Of a stretch of 64,000 nt of DNA, positions 11,902-25,130 are shown piece by piece. The notes below the pieces were generated by a model. It made no database searches. It was not told where the DNA came from and worked only from the letters and a program-made list of their open reading frames with translations. Within the stretch, counting starts at the first letter, position 1, and each line of letters begins with the position of its first letter. The stretch is from Leucaena leucocephala (taxonomy: Eukaryota > Streptophyta > Magnoliopsida > Fabales > Fabaceae). Made by a program: the position numbers and the translations under genes. The stretch spans positions 1,247,501 to 1,311,500 of the forward strand of contig CM073560.1 in NCBI GenBank assembly GCA_037074615.1, read 5' to 3'.

Positions 11902-14900
11902 AAGACCCATATCATCTCCCCCCCCCCCTCCCTCTCTCTCTCACTGAAAGAGAGAATAAAAAGGTTACACTTAGGATCTTGCATAAAGAAGACATCTGTT
12001 TAATTCTGAATCTGCTTATTTTTGTATGATTCTGGGTCAAACTTCACTTGACTTCACTTGGAGGTAACTGGCTTAGAATATCTTAATTAACTGAAGGATC
12101 AGATTCAGATATATGCGCATGCATGCCTTTTAATTAGGCGAACTTTATTGACAGATTAATTATTAATTAATTAAAAAATAAATTATAACAAGTACAGTAA
12201 GTTGTTTAATCTTTATAATAATGGAAAATCATCTTCTTTAATTTCTAATCCTTTTGTTGACGACCCCTTTCAGTTTTAACCCTGAAAAGTAGTTATGTTT
12301 TCTAGTCAAAGGTCTAAAGAATTTCATCTCTGGTCCTCTTAAATTTATATTCTTGACTTCATAGAAATTATCCTTCATTTTTCCATCTCTCTTTTTATCT
12401 ACTGATTAAAATAGGTCATCAGTGGAAAAGGTCGAAGAATATTCAGAAAATGGAGTTTTCTTAATTAAGAAGGTTGGAAAGCATATAACTAAAATTTGTC
12501 AGACTGATAATATGTATTTGCATTACCAGACATCGAACTAACTGGTAACTAACAGGGATATGCATAAATGTTGCTGATAATTGATATATTAAAAAAATTG
12601 TGTTGATGGAATATTCTTCTGATAGTATTGTTGATTTCAGCATATATTATTATCTTTCTCTTTCTGAGTAATAAGAATTGATTTGTACATTTAAAAAATA
12701 GTAATATAAATGTACCGATGAAATATTTTTGGGAACATGACAATTGCAAACCATATGTTACAATCTTAAATACAAAAGAAGGACCTTAAAAAACTTTGTC
12801 TCTTTTTGTGTTTACAGTTTTTTTTTTAGTGTCTAACTATCATTTTCTTAATACTATTCATTTCTAAAATTAGTATTCATGATTCTTAAAATTAAATTTG
12901 GCGTTTAGATATAATTGAAAAGATCAAATTATAAATTTACAAAATAGTAATAATAATTTATGGTTACATTAATATAAAATATTCTATTCTTTTTGTCACA
13001 ACCATCTAGTAATTAGTATTACTAATTAATTATTCAAATTAGAGTCTTGTCAAACTTCAAATTGAAATGATTTTGCAGCATAATTTTCCTCATCACCTAT
13101 ACAAGTCTGAATTTAATCCCTTAAAAGGATATTGAACTTCTTTAATTTGATATGAATTTTCAATTGAAAATTTTGTTGTGAAATTAAGGTGTTACTTGGC
13201 TGAGGATTGAAGTAAAGAAATTAAAGAAAGTTCCACTTTATGAGAACTGATGAAATTTCTCTTACTTCATTCACTAAAAACACCACTTAGAAAGATAGGT
13301 CTCACACTTTCCCTACAATTCAGAAAGTAATCTATCATATAGTAATTTATTATTTATTTGCAAACTTTCTATTAACCTAATCTCTCAAGATGAATTAGGC
13401 ATAGACTTTAATTTTTAAAAATTAACTTTTCAAGGAATATACTGCTCAAGAAGTTTGATAAATTAAAAATAAAACTGGTAAAATATCCTTATTTAAAAAT
13501 TATATCAATTAAAAAGACTTAATATATTTTTATGTATAAAATAATAACTAATACTTAAATTCAGTCTTTTAATTAATAATTTTTTTAATAGAGACATTTT
13601 ACGAATTTTCTCAAACTCTAAACCAAAAAAGGCTAAACAGAAAGTAAAGGGGATTATGGAGGATAGGCACTAAGGAAAGATATATTACTGTGGGAGGGAA
13701 AGACTTGCATGAGATTTTGATCACATCAAACACCAACATGAGTGGCCCATCCGACAAAACCATCAATCAAACGTGTCGGTTAAGTTGTGATTTTCATACA
13801 CACTCTTTATCGTAATATATATTTATATTTGTTGCTTGCTTTGTTCTGTGTCTTCACTCTCTTCTCGTACCCACCCTAATCACCCTCCCTGTGCAGCGTT
13901 TTCTCTATGCACGTGTACGTGCTGCCCCCAGCATTATTATTAACTCCCAAACCACAATAATGTTACCCTACTACACTATATATATATATATATATTCATG
14001 TTCTCATATATATTTAAAGAAAATTAAAGTAATTAACTTAATTGGATAAAATTATTGTAAGTTAATATATATATCAATGGTGTGGATGCTCAGCCTGTTT
14101 CTTGAGTGGCATACACACACACACACACACACATATATATGCATATCTAAGTTGGCTATGTTCTAGCAAGAGCAAATTGGCCCCTTGTCCTATATTTAAA
14201 GGAGATCGAGACCCACACCAATCAAACCTTGTCCATTTTAGAGTACCGTACACAAACTTACATTAATCTATTGTTTCTAGCTACTCAGGTTGAAGTTAGA
14301 TAATACCGTTCACGAGTTTGGGATCCTTATTCTCTAATTTCCTTTGTAACACTCTCTCTAACTTTTCAAATGTTTTTTTCTTTGATTTTTAGATTTTACA
14401 TAAAATAAATAACATTTTGATATCTCATAGGTATGAAATTATGAGGTTTTAAATATTTTACAATTTTTCAAAAATAATAAATCAAAACTACCCCATTTTA
14501 CAGTATTTTTTATAAAAAAATCTGGAAAAAAATTAAAATTGTATCATTTTATATTTATAAGATATCAAAATGTTACTTATTTTATATCTAATCATGAAAA
14601 ACAATATGTTGAAGGTTGAGGTATTACAATTAGTATTATTCAATACAGACTCCAAACCTATACCATACACGTGCATCGAAACTAGGGTTTTATTAGATTC
14701 AAACTGGTGACTGATATAAACAATTAACACATTATTAGTCACTTTGTGTACAGTAACACGCAATCATGGCTGCAAAATCTTTTAGTTCAGCATTATTTAG
14801 GAAAGAAAATGCTAAACTTTTAAAAAGACCATAGCACATCAATCACTCTTGTAGTTCAATTACACCATGTCACCATCTACGTCAGCTTCTTACTCAGACA

Positions 14901-16480
14901 ATAAAAGAATAGTACTGTAAGAAACAGTGAAAATGGAAATCATCAAGCCCTTGCTTTTCCCTCTGTTGATATGTGAAGCATGCAAGTAAGATCGATACGG
15001 GTGTCAATTATTCGATTTGTTTGCTTGTTCGCTTGTGAATTGTAAAGTAGTGGCCGTGAAGTCAAATCCATCCCTTGAATTTCACTCTCTACTGTGTTTT
15101 GATGCCTTCCTTTAGTGTTTTCAGAAATTTTACTATATATGAGAGATTTCTTAGCATTTAACTTAGAAAGATATTTGAAAGCACATCTGAAGTTAATCAG
15201 TTCTCCAGCAATCTTGCATAGCTTGTTCTTGGCTTGTCTCTTATCTAATATTATTGGGTGCTTTAGCAATTCACAGAATTATTATAAGATTAAAAAATAG
15301 TTCAAGATCCCTGTTTAAAAACTTTACTTGCTAGAATGTCCTAAATTTAAATAATAATATTTTCTGTATATAAATTCTTCATATTACTGGTATTAGCTGT
15401 GTATAAAAATATATAAGATCTTTTTTTTCCTAATAAAATTTTTAAACAGTAACTTTTTACTGATTTTTCTTGCATAAGATATCCCTTGTGGTATTGTTAG
15501 TCACACATTATATATATTATAGTGTGAAATGCATACATATGCGAAACTGTACGATGATGTTATTACAAAGTTTATTTGATAGTACTGATGATTTGGACTA
15601 AGCAGTCACCAGAAATGGCACCAAAACAAAAATTCTAAGCAGAAAGACACGTGACATGTTTGCTTGGGTTTGTGAATTGCAATACCAGGAGGAGAAAGAG
15701 AGAAAGAGATCTAAAATAAAAATGGGAATGGGAACATATGTAAAATTGCAGTGTGTTGTTAATAAATATGCTGTAGGCATGTTCTGTCTTATTGTTACAA
15801 CTCCAGTGGACGTTGTTCTTTATATAGTACTCCTATCGCTTGTCATGTTTTGTGTTTTTTTATTTTCCTCTTCTAAAGCTGCACCATCTTTGTCCTCTCC
15901 TAGTGTCCTGAAATGTGAAATTATTATTATTAGGTAATGTAGAAATCGAGAAGAATTAAGAATCTGAATGAAATAAATATAAAATTATCTTCGTATCAAC
16001 CTCGCTTGATAAAAATAAATAAATAAGCAAACGCTATCCCGTACTGATAATAACGTAAGAAACACAACAAAAAATGTACAATCATAAATGATTAGTCCTA
16101 TACAGAGTATTGAGAGATTGACAAAATAAGCTTCATTTTAGTGCTTCTTCTTCTTTTATTTTCTTTTGCGTGGCCAAAAGTCTATTAATTTTATGATTAA
16201 TGACCAATAATTTTATCTATTTTCGGAATACTGATTTTCATGAACAAATTTTCTTTTTATGAAGTATCGATTATTTCACAGTTATTCGAAAAAGTCATGA
16301 AAGAAATAATATATATATCATTCATCTCGTTTAATGAAAATTATATTCAAAGCCCCAAGTGGACCGGAGAAGAAGTAAGCCCATCTCCCTTACAGGGTTG
16401 CTCTTATGGGCTATATAAGTTTTAGGTTATATTTCACTCTGCATCATTCGTAAGTTCAACTAATAAAAAAATAAGATATG
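11902..16480. other. intergenic, AT-rich, no protein gene seen
   Basis: Downstream part of the MIR393 primary transcript may extend here. Simple repeats include (TA)n near 13977-13995 and an (AC)n run at about 14112-14132. Open frames such as the minus-strand 108-codon one at 14943-15269 lack recognisable domains. Confidence 0.5.
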
Positions 16481-16494
16481 TGATTTTTTAAAGT

Positions 16495-16625
16495 ATGTTC
16501 GATTCTAATTGTAGCGCTTGGAGAGATATCCTAACCTACTTGATATTGGTATAGCCTAAGAGGAAGGGAGACTTCGTATCTGTCATGAGATCGTGGGCGA
16601 GCCCAACTTCTTTCTTCAAAAAATT
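16495..16625 (+). repeat. dispersed repeat copy (possible SINE-like)
   Basis: The segment reading GAGATATCCTAA ... GATATTGGTATAGCCTA ... GAGATCGTGGGCGAGCCCAA has a diverged counterpart on the minus strand near 22930-23080. The shared order of short blocks shows a dispersed repeat family. No tail or target duplication was resolved, so the class is uncertain. Confidence 0.4.
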
Positions 16626-17811
16626 TGTATAAAAAAAAGGTTATGTTTGGATCTAGTGAGGGGAGGGTTGGGGAGGGATTTTAATGGTGAAGGATGAAAG
16701 AGAAAAGAAAATGAAAAATTTTAATATTATCTTATTTAAATTGATAAAAATAGAAGGTAAGTGAGGGATTTTAATATTATATTATTTAACTTAGGAGGAT
16801 AGGGAAGAAAAATATTTTTATATAGATAACTATGAAATACAAAAAGAATATTGTAGAGATATGAAAAAATATATAGATATAATAGTCAAAATAAGACAAA
16901 AATTTAATTTTCTCTCAAATTCCCCAACCAATTTTATAGGGGAGAAAAAATGTTAAAAAAAATTCCTTCCCTCCTAAAAATTTTGTAATGATAAACAAAA
17001 AAGAGAGAAAATCTCTCTTACCAAACATACCTTTAGTCTTTTCTGGTTCCAAAAACAACATAGTGTGGTCTGCATGCTTGAAATTGGCTTTATTTATTTA
17101 TCTTGTGAAATTATTAGTACTATCCACTGGTATTTAATTTGTCATATGGAAAGGCCAAAATGTTTTTAATTCATTCTTATGATTTATGATTATTAATTGG
17201 AGATCATGATGTTTCCAATTCTAACTTTTTATTTATTATAAATTCTAAAAAAAAAATTGGTAGGAACTAATTCTGTCGAGGCTTAGAGAATTAAAGATCA
17301 CAGATGTGAATTTTTGAATTCAAAGAAAAGGTATTAAATTCAAAAAGTTTATAGTTGGGCAGAAATGCATTGCTTAATCTCTAGATTGAAAAAACTACTT
17401 CACTCTTAATTAATATCATTATGGCACAGCCGCCGACTATTACAACTTACAAGTATGACAAGTGGAGAGCCCTTGGAAGTTTCCGGGAACTTATTTTCGG
17501 CCAGAAACAATATTATTTAATTTCCATTTAATAATATTTTTGGAGGCCAGTAAGGGGGAGCCAATATGGCTAAGTCTATAGTAGAGTAGATTGAGCTCTA
17601 TGCTTATGAGGCAAAAACGACTTCTTCTTCTGTTTGGCCAGTGATGTAGAGAAAAAGTTTAATAAATAAAGGAATTGTATATTACTAATTATTAACCATG
17701 TTTGCTTGGAATGTTCGTAGATTTTCACTTTTATATTGGAGGATGATAGAGACACTCGATCGGATTTTAATTTGTTTTCTGTTTATTAAAATAATACACC
17801 CTCCACTCCAA

Positions 17812-18345
17812 TAAAGTGTGTGTTTGGATAAATTTAAAAAAAAAAATTATGAAAAAAAAGATTTTTTAGTAGCTTTTAGAAAATAATTTATGAAAAAAAA
17901 TAGTTTTAGATAAATGAGTATTTGGATAGTTATTACTAAAAAGATTTTTGTAATTAAAAAATTACTAAAAAATGTATAATTTTATTAAAAGCATGAGAGA
18001 GGAGAGAGGGTGAAGAAGATAAAAAAGAGAGAAAAAATAGTAGAAAAGATAGAAGAGAAATGAGAGATAGTGGAAATGATAGAAGAGAGATGAGAGATAG
18101 TGGAAAAGATAGAAAAGAGAGGGTATAAGAAAAAGTAAAGGTAAAATAGTAATTGAGTAATACATAAGCTCTTTTACTGTTCTAAAAGTTACTCTGACCA
18201 GATTATCTGAAACCATGGTTTGGTCCAGAAGCCCTTTTGGATAAATATGGTTGTTTTAAAATTTTCTCAAACTAAGATTTTGTCTAAAATGACTTTTAAA
18301 ATTATGATTTCTATGAAAACCGAAGAGGCTCATATTAAAAGTCTT
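17812..18345 (-). repeat. MITE-like element, (GA/CT)-rich centre, copy A
   Basis: Read on the minus strand this matches the elements at 43811-44103 and 54616-55191: a block like CAAAAGGGCTT..CCAAACCATGGTTT, a pyrimidine-rich centre, and an end GTGTGTTTGGATAAA (plus strand near 17817). No coding capacity; the open frames in it are low-complexity. The boundaries are approximate. Confidence 0.55.
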
Positions 18346-18349
18346 TTAA

Positions 18350-20060
18350 AAAAAAGTATCAATCCCAAATATAAGAAATAAATATGGTTATTAATGGATA
18401 TTTTTCCACTTTTAACCTTGTTACAAAATACTAGAAAGCAGAAGAGGGATTCTTAAATGCATGAGAGAGTGGATGGATAAAAATGACACGTAATAAAAGT
18501 ATATTTAAAAAATAATTTTATTACTCTTCAATCATATTATTAATAAAAGTAAATTAGGTAAATTTTATCGATATAAAACATTCAATATTTAATTAATACT
18601 TCTTAATTCGTGCAATTCGATTAAGAATTTTTTATATATTGGAGCAGAGAGGGAGTAATTAATTGGAGATGACTACTGTTCTCAGTGTTCGGTTGTTCTC
18701 ATTTTCTGATTTTCATTCCACTTGGCGTCCTCCGAGTGATTATCCTAAAGTTGCCCGGACACCACGCCCAAAAGAGTGGATACAAAAACATATTTACATA
18801 TTAGTCAATGATGATTAGAGTTCTCTCTCAGCACTTGACAATGGTATTGGAATTCACACCATCGGGGGTATTGAAAATATAAAATAGTCAAAATATTTTT
18901 AATACAGGGCAAACTTAAGTTTAATATAGTTATAAAATTCGTTCAAAGTTATAGAGTACCTTATTGTTCATAAGTCATATTTATGATATATATATATAGA
19001 TAGATAGATATAATTCAATTCAGAGTCCATGCGATAGGACCCGTATATAATTATAAATATGTAAGAGTGGGGGACAGTATAAAATATAATGTTTGAAAGA
19101 AAGAGGAGAAAAGAAGTTCCAGAAAGTTAGGCAAAGATCAAGATCATGAATATGGGAGTAGTGGAAAAGAGAGTAGTAATTGTAGGGGCCGAAAGCTTGA
19201 AAGAGTTAGAAAAATCTCCCTAACTATGGGAATGGAGTGGAATAACTAAACACGCATGGAATGGTCAATACAATAACCGACATGGTCGCCGATATCCGTG
19301 GCGTGACTCTTCTCCTATGCCTCCCTCTCCCTAATTCCCATTTGTTCCGCTAACCACGCCCTAATTGAGTTTTACTATGTAGTACTAGTAGTATCTTGTC
19401 TTGTTTCTTACGCCTTCATCATCGTGAATCTCCTTGAATTCTTCCTCACCTTCTTGGTATGGATCATATACGCCTTGAGAAGATACAAGTTCAAATCTTA
19501 GTATGGATGTAACAATCCCACTTTGTAAATATTTTCTGAGTATTTTTATAAGTGGATTTTAAATTATATTTAGTTCCTTAACTATAATAAGCGCTGCACT
19601 CATCAAAAGCCTTTAGTTCAAGTAACACTCTTCCTCTCATAAGGTATGATAAAAAACCCACATATATTAAAAACTATTAGTTGAGGTAAGAAATCCCCAT
19701 AAAAAGAAAAATATAAATTTTTAAATTTTAGAAAATATATTTATTAAAAAAAGATAAAAAAAATTTACACTCTAAATATCAGAAGAGCAAGAAAACCTTT
19801 TATTAAATAAAAAACAAATGTTACAGTTCAATTTAATTAAATTAAAAAGGATATTAATTTTTTTATTAAAAAACACAGACGGTGGAAGGGGACGAGGAGG
19901 GAGGTTCGGCACTGATAGCGGCAGAGGATTGAAAGAAGACAATTCCATTTGGTAGTGTCAACGTAGGACCCTCCCCCCACATAGACGCTCTCTCACGACT
20001 TGACCTACAAAATCCCTCAAAGTCCTCTCCTTAGTTTCTTCAAAGGCCATAATTTCCCAC
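18350..20060. other. intergenic, upstream of the PAR1 gene
   Basis: No gene seen. It includes a short GATA-type microsatellite near 18990-19011 and AT-rich stretches. The proximal part is presumably the promoter of the gene at 20175. Confidence 0.5.
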
Positions 20061-20071
20061 AAACAAAGCAT

Positions 20072-20078
20072 TATAAAT
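20072..20078 (+). promoter_or_regulatory. TATA box of the PAR1 gene
   Basis: TATAAAT lies about 100 bp before the start codon, with a CT/CA-rich leader between them. This is a normal plant spacing. Confidence 0.6.
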
Positions 20079-20174
20079 ATACACACCTCCATTTCCCAAA
20101 ACCACTCACAACATTCATTCCTAGCTCCAACAACCACCACATAAAGCTCCTTCTTCCTGCTTCATCCCATTTCC

Positions 20175-21051
20175 ATGGCCTCCCACATTATTATCATCAG
20201 CTTCACCACTTTCCTCCTTCTCTCTCTCTCCTTCCATTCCTCTCTCGGTACCTTCCTCTTCTCTCTCTCTCTTCCTTCCATATATATATACACACACACA
20301 CACTCATATCCATATTCTTTCTCGTCCTTTATTATTTATATATATATTTATGATATGCATGCAATATATATTCTTTTACCCACACCATGCACTTTCTTAC
20401 AATATAATATGGGGATCATGCAGGAGCAGAGATCGAGTGCGAGAAGCTGGACGAGCAGAGGTGCTCCTATGCGGTGTCGTCCGAGGGAAAACGGTGCGTC
20501 CTGGAGAAGCAGGTGAAGAGGAGCGGCCAGGAACTATACACGTGTCGCACATCGGAGATTGAAGCTGACAAAGTGAAGGACCACGTGGAGAGCGACGAGT
20601 GCGTCAAGGCCTGTGGGTTGCACCGGAACACCCTCGGCATCTCCTCCGACGCTCTGCTCGACTCTCGCTTCACCCACAACCTCTGCTCCCCTCACTGCTA
20701 CCACAACTGCCCCAACGTCGTCGACCTCTACTTCAACCTCGCCGCCGGCGAAGGTACTTTCACACACATCCTCCTTTCTTTTCTCTCATTCATTATTTAT
20801 ATATATAATAATTTGTTTTATGTGTGTGTGTGAATGAAACAGGTGTGTTTCTTCCCAAGTTGTGTGAGGCAGAAGGAGCGAACGCACGGCGAGCAATGAC
20901 TGAGCTGAAAAGCTCTGGAATGGTGGCGCCCGGTCCTGTCAACTCCGTCAAGTTCGCGGCCACGGCTGAAACTCCTCAATCCCAACCTCTCAACTCTCTT
21001 CTCTTCACGGCCGACCCACCCGCAGTGGCTTCCCCACCATACGCCTATTAA
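20175..21051 (+). CDS. PAR1: PAR1 family protein (photoassimilate-responsive), secreted, Cys-rich
   Basis: Three exons: 20175-20247, 20424-20753 and 20843-21051. Both introns are phase 1 with GT-AG ends, giving 203 residues. The first 25 or so residues (MASHIIIISFTTFLLLSLSF) form a signal peptide. The mature part carries the plant PAR1 domain: an N-terminal CEKLDEQRCSYAV, then ECVKACGLHRNTLGISSDALLD, NLCSPHCYHNCPNVVDLYF and NLAAGEGVFLPKLCEA. Evenly spaced cysteines suggest disulfides. PAR1 was described as a sugar- and pathogen-responsive extracellular protein family in solanaceous plants; its biochemical role is unknown. The tail is Pro/Ala-rich and diverged, as is usual. Intron 1 contains TA/CA microsatellite sequence. 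The gene looks intact. Confidence 0.92.
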
Positions 21052-21059
21052 TTATATAT

Positions 21060-22405
21060 ATGTTTCTAGTTTTTAATGTTATGCCCCAAGCCATATATAT
21101 ATAGATTATATATGATATATTATATGTTAGTTTAATTTGGGCCCTCGGTACGTAGTTTGCTTGGTTTGTGCTGTAATAATGCCTGACACCAACAGCTTTG
21201 TTCATAAGGAGCTTTCCAATGGGACATGATCCTATTTTGTTGTAAAATTTGTGTTCTGTCTAATGTGGTCCATCCTATAAAGCAATAAGGTTCGGCTTCC
21301 TTTCATTTCACTGATCTGGTTTTCAATGTCAAATTTTAAAATTAAGAAGCGACAAATAATGTTACTGTAATTGACTCGATCGGCTGCCCGCCATCCCAGA
21401 AATAATGAGAGCCTATATCCATGAACATGAATTCCTTCGAAATATTGCTCTGTGATTCAAGTGAACAGCGTGTGGAACAGAGAGTTGAGGCAGATATGCT
21501 AAAGAACATAGAATTCATATTCTGGAGCTTAAAATCCTCTTCATGGAACAGCTGCAATTATTCACTTCATTAGTATTTCGTCTTCTTTTTCCTTCTCTCT
21601 CTATATATTGTTTTCTCTGTTCACCAATATCTATATATCAATTTCAAACACCTCTTCCTCCAAGTTTGACAATGTTATAAGTGGTTGCGTGCATCAAGAT
21701 ATGGATAAAATCATCTCCCTTTCCTGTATCCTAACTAGTTATAGGAGCTTCTAGCTAATTTTGTAGGATTCAAATTCGTATTTTAATATCCTTCTATATA
21801 TATATATATATGTATATATGCGATCCAATGAATATGATATACTAACCCCTATTATAAATATAAATGTTAGATAAATGGTTCATTTTAATCATAATATAAT
21901 ATATCAATTTATTTTTTCTCTCAATTTTATTTTTTTAATTTTTTTATTGATTACATATGATAAAGGGGTTCAGTCAAAGGATACTACAATACATATACTT
22001 ATAAAAGGTATTATAAAAAAATAACACATATTTATTATAAATAACTAACTTTATTTATTTTTTTAATATATTTAAATTTGTTATTTAACTTGTATATTAA
22101 GAATCGATGGAGTATTATCTATATAATATTCAATCTTACAAATAAAAGGTAGATATTATAAGGGGAGATTGTGGTTCTAATAACCAAAGTGGTGTAAGGG
22201 ATGGGTGTGTGTCACTGTTCTTTATGATAATGGTTAAAAATAAGAGTGTGTTTGGGTAAATGATCCATTTCACAAAAAGAAAATATTATAATAAAAAAAT
22301 ATTAACGTGGCCCCCATTCCTGCTCTAATTTTATCAAGTCAGTGTCATAGAATATGTCCTTAGCCTTAAAGGGCCAAGGTGCACTTAAAGAAGGAAGATG
22401 TTTTA
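21060..22405. other. intergenic, no gene seen
   Basis: 3' flank of the PAR1 gene, then AT-rich sequence with (TA)n runs (about 21797-21818). No supported feature. Confidence 0.55.
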
Positions 22406-22421
22406 TCATATTACCACTATA

Positions 22422-22614
22422 TACCAACGAGAGTTGGTCTGAGTAGTAAGCGGTTCGGTATCGCTTAAGCGAGATCTCGAGTTTGAGTCTTGGCGTACGC
22501 AGAAATTTTTTGTTGGGAGACTTACCCACCATAGCCAGGTGCGCGACGCGGGTCAGATCCGAATATAGTCGGGGCAAAGCTCCGGTGAATCGGGTGGGCA
22601 AAAAAAAAAAAAAG
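22422..22614 (+). mobile_element. tRNA-derived SINE (Au-like), copy 1
   Basis: The head GTTGGTCTGAGTAGTAAGCG resembles a tRNA A-box region, and GAGTTTGAGTC is a B-box-like sequence. The body CCACCATAGCCAGGTGCGCG and GTCGGGGCAAAGC is typical of the Au SINE group. The element ends in a poly-A run (22600-22613). A 12-bp direct repeat ATTACCACTATA flanks it (22410-22421 and 22615-22626), which is target-primed insertion. No protein is encoded. Confidence 0.87.
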
Positions 22615-22904
22615 ATTACCACTATAGTTTTCGTACAGCCCCTTAAATCTGAACAATTTTATTTAACTATCATTAATCATTTAACCCAAGTTACACCTCA
22701 TATCGATACCTAAACTCAAAAATCGCAAATAAAATGTTTTACTTTTGCTGAGATTTAACCCTAGTTACACCTCATATCAATACCTAAATCCATGTTAGGA
22801 ATGATATGAGATTAACAGTCTCTCCTTAGTCCTTATTATCCATGTGGAGCTGTAGAATTGTCATCCCTTGTGCTTTAATTTTGCACTATTTATGGGCAAG
22901 AATG

Positions 22905-23085
22905 GGTTGAGTACCCTTTTTTATAAATAAATTTTTGGAAGGGGGTTGGGCTCACCCATGATCTAAGGGCAGAGTGAGGTTTTATTTCTTCCTAGGCGAT
23001 ACTAATATTGAGCGGGGTGAGCTATCAATTATCCTCAGGTATAAACTTAAGCACTTACGATATAGGATATCTCCCTAAATGCCAC
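22905..23085 (-). repeat. dispersed repeat copy, counterpart of 16495-16625
   Basis: Read on the minus strand, blocks GGAGATATCCTA, CAATATTAGTATCGCCTA and TAGATCATGGGTGAGCCCAA appear in the same order as at 16495-16625. It lies between the two SINEs. Class not determined. Confidence 0.4.
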
Positions 23086-23248
23086 GACTGAAATCATAAC
23101 AAAATGATACTCCTAAAAGATCGGATATACTCTATATGGTCACATATCACATATCTTTATTAGTTAAACCTAGGAAGAATAGATATAATGGGTTGAATAA
23201 TGATTATCCATTGCCACCCTAGTCTTTGGGGCTTCTTTTATAGTATTT

Positions 23249-23430
23249 TTTTTTTGTTGCCCACCCGGTTCACCGGAGCTTTGCCCCGACTACATCCGGA
23301 TCTGACCCGCGTCGTGTACCTGGCTATGGTGGGTGAGTCTCCCAACGGGGATTTTCTGCGTACGCCAAGGCTCGAACTCGAGACCTCGCTTAAGCGATAC
23401 CGAGCCGCTTACCACTCGGATCAACTCCTC
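23249..23430 (-). mobile_element. tRNA-derived SINE (Au-like), copy 2, inverted
   Basis: Reverse complement of the same SINE family as 22422-22614, with poly-A appearing as a T run at its left end. A 14-bp direct repeat CTTTTATAGTATTT (23235-23248 and 23431-23444) flanks it. The head has better-preserved box sequences (GAGTTCGAG on the minus strand) than copy 1. Confidence 0.87.
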
Positions 23431-23444
23431 CTTTTATAGTATTT

Positions 23445-24646
23445 CTTTAAGATGATTTAACATTATACCATTCAAAGGCCCATTTGTGTAGCCCATTCTT
23501 ATGGCCCTATTATCCCGAGTATTATTTTGGTTGCAGTCTGTATCATTCATTATTATTTAATTCTGTTCTGTTCTTGTACCCAAAAAAAATTTTGTTAGGT
23601 CACCAGCAGAAATTAGGTCTAATAAAAAAGAGGGTTAACGTGACAAATCATAGTTTAAATTTTATCTAAAATAAAAGAAATATCTATATTTAATATCTAA
23701 TAGTGTAATTATTTCTAATAAATATAATCAAAACGTTGTTTTGGCAATAGTAAAAGATTGTTATTTCCTTTGTAAAAAATTGGTTTTGAAATCATCCCAA
23801 CACGTGGTTCCAGTTCCATTGCTCCAACTTCCAAATACAGCATAAGCCTTATTGGAACACACGTTATAAGTTTTATAACTCCACCTATTTTATATTTATT
23901 ATTTTAGAGTTTTTATTTTCTTTCAAGATTCTGTTGGTTTAGAATTCTAAGCATCGACGAACTTTTCATTTTTAGCAAAAAAAAAACCCTCATTTAATAG
24001 TTATATATTTTTTCCCTTATCATCTATTCTCATTATTTTCTATGGATCTTATTATATTCCCTCTCCCCCACCCCCATCTAAATGAGGGAAATAAATAAAA
24101 GGGTCTTAATTGATTCATGGTAATATTTTTCATCCATTAAAGATATCTTGATCTATATACGACAACTGATGGGAAGGGGAGGTATGAGGCGAATGGATTG
24201 GCACAAGGTAATGGTGGTCTGATATGTAGTGTCGTTTGTTTTTTCATCAGCCAATCATTGTATTTTTAATATGGGCCTTATGATTAAATAAGAATGTTTT
24301 AGCAAGAAGACATTAAATTACTAGTAATTAATAAAAATTAGGATATATAATAAAAAATATACTTATATCCTATAAAGATATGAGTCCGATTCTCGCTACT
24401 GTCGTGAAAGCTCATTTAGTATGCGATATTATAAATTTCTTATAAGCACTCTCTGATATTTGAGATTGTGCCTTAGTCTTGATAAATAACTTATGTCGAA
24501 CCCACCTAATTTTATTTTTTTAGAAAAATTGAATTACTAGGAATTCCCGATGGATTGATAAGACAACAGTAAGTTGGCTGTGAATAAGGACAAATTGCTT
24601 AAACATTTTTCATTCTCGTCTAGAAAGCGTCTAAGAATTCATATCC
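23445..24646. other. intergenic, no gene seen
   Basis: AT-rich sequence up to the CACTA element. Nothing coding recognised. Confidence 0.55.
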
Positions 24647-24649
24647 GTA

Positions 24650-25130
24650 CACAGCTGGAAAAAAGTATTTCAACACCGGTTGAAAATGGCATTCAACATC
24701 GCACACACAACCGGTATAGAAACAGACCGTGTAAAAAGTCAGACATTTTACACCGGTCCTGTAACCGGTGTAGAATGTATAATTTTTTACACCGGACTAA
24801 ATTTTAAATCGGTTCACATTTACATCCGGTGTATTATTTTTAACATCTACACCGGTTGAATATTGGGACGGTATAGATTTTTTAAATGTTAACACTGGTT
24901 AAATATGGGACGGTGTGTAGAATGTATACTTTTTTACACCGGTCTTCATATTAAAGCGGTTCACATTTACATCCGGTGTATTATGTTTTAACATCTACAC
25001 CGGTTGGAATATTGGGACGGTGTAGATTGTTCAATTTTTAACACCGGTTGAATATTGGGACGGTGTAGATGTTATTAAATTTAATTTATATATGTTCTTA
25101 CTACACCGGTGGGTATATACCTCCGATGTA
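24650..25130. repeat. CACTA subterminal ACACCGG repeat array (left end)
   Basis: Many direct and inverted copies of units like ACACCGGTTGAATATTGGGA with a following CGGTGTAGAT. In En/Spm such subterminal motifs bind the TNPA protein and are needed for transposition. The array lies beyond the 3' end of the Ulp1-type gene. Confidence 0.85.

Noticed and set aside
14943..15269. 108-codon minus-strand ORF
   Set aside because: No domain, no splice partners and AT-rich composition like its surroundings; most likely chance.
20474..20833. 119-codon and other overlapping ORFs at the PAR1 locus
   Set aside because: They overlap the PAR1 exon 2 or run through its intron. The three-exon PAR1 model explains the region fully.
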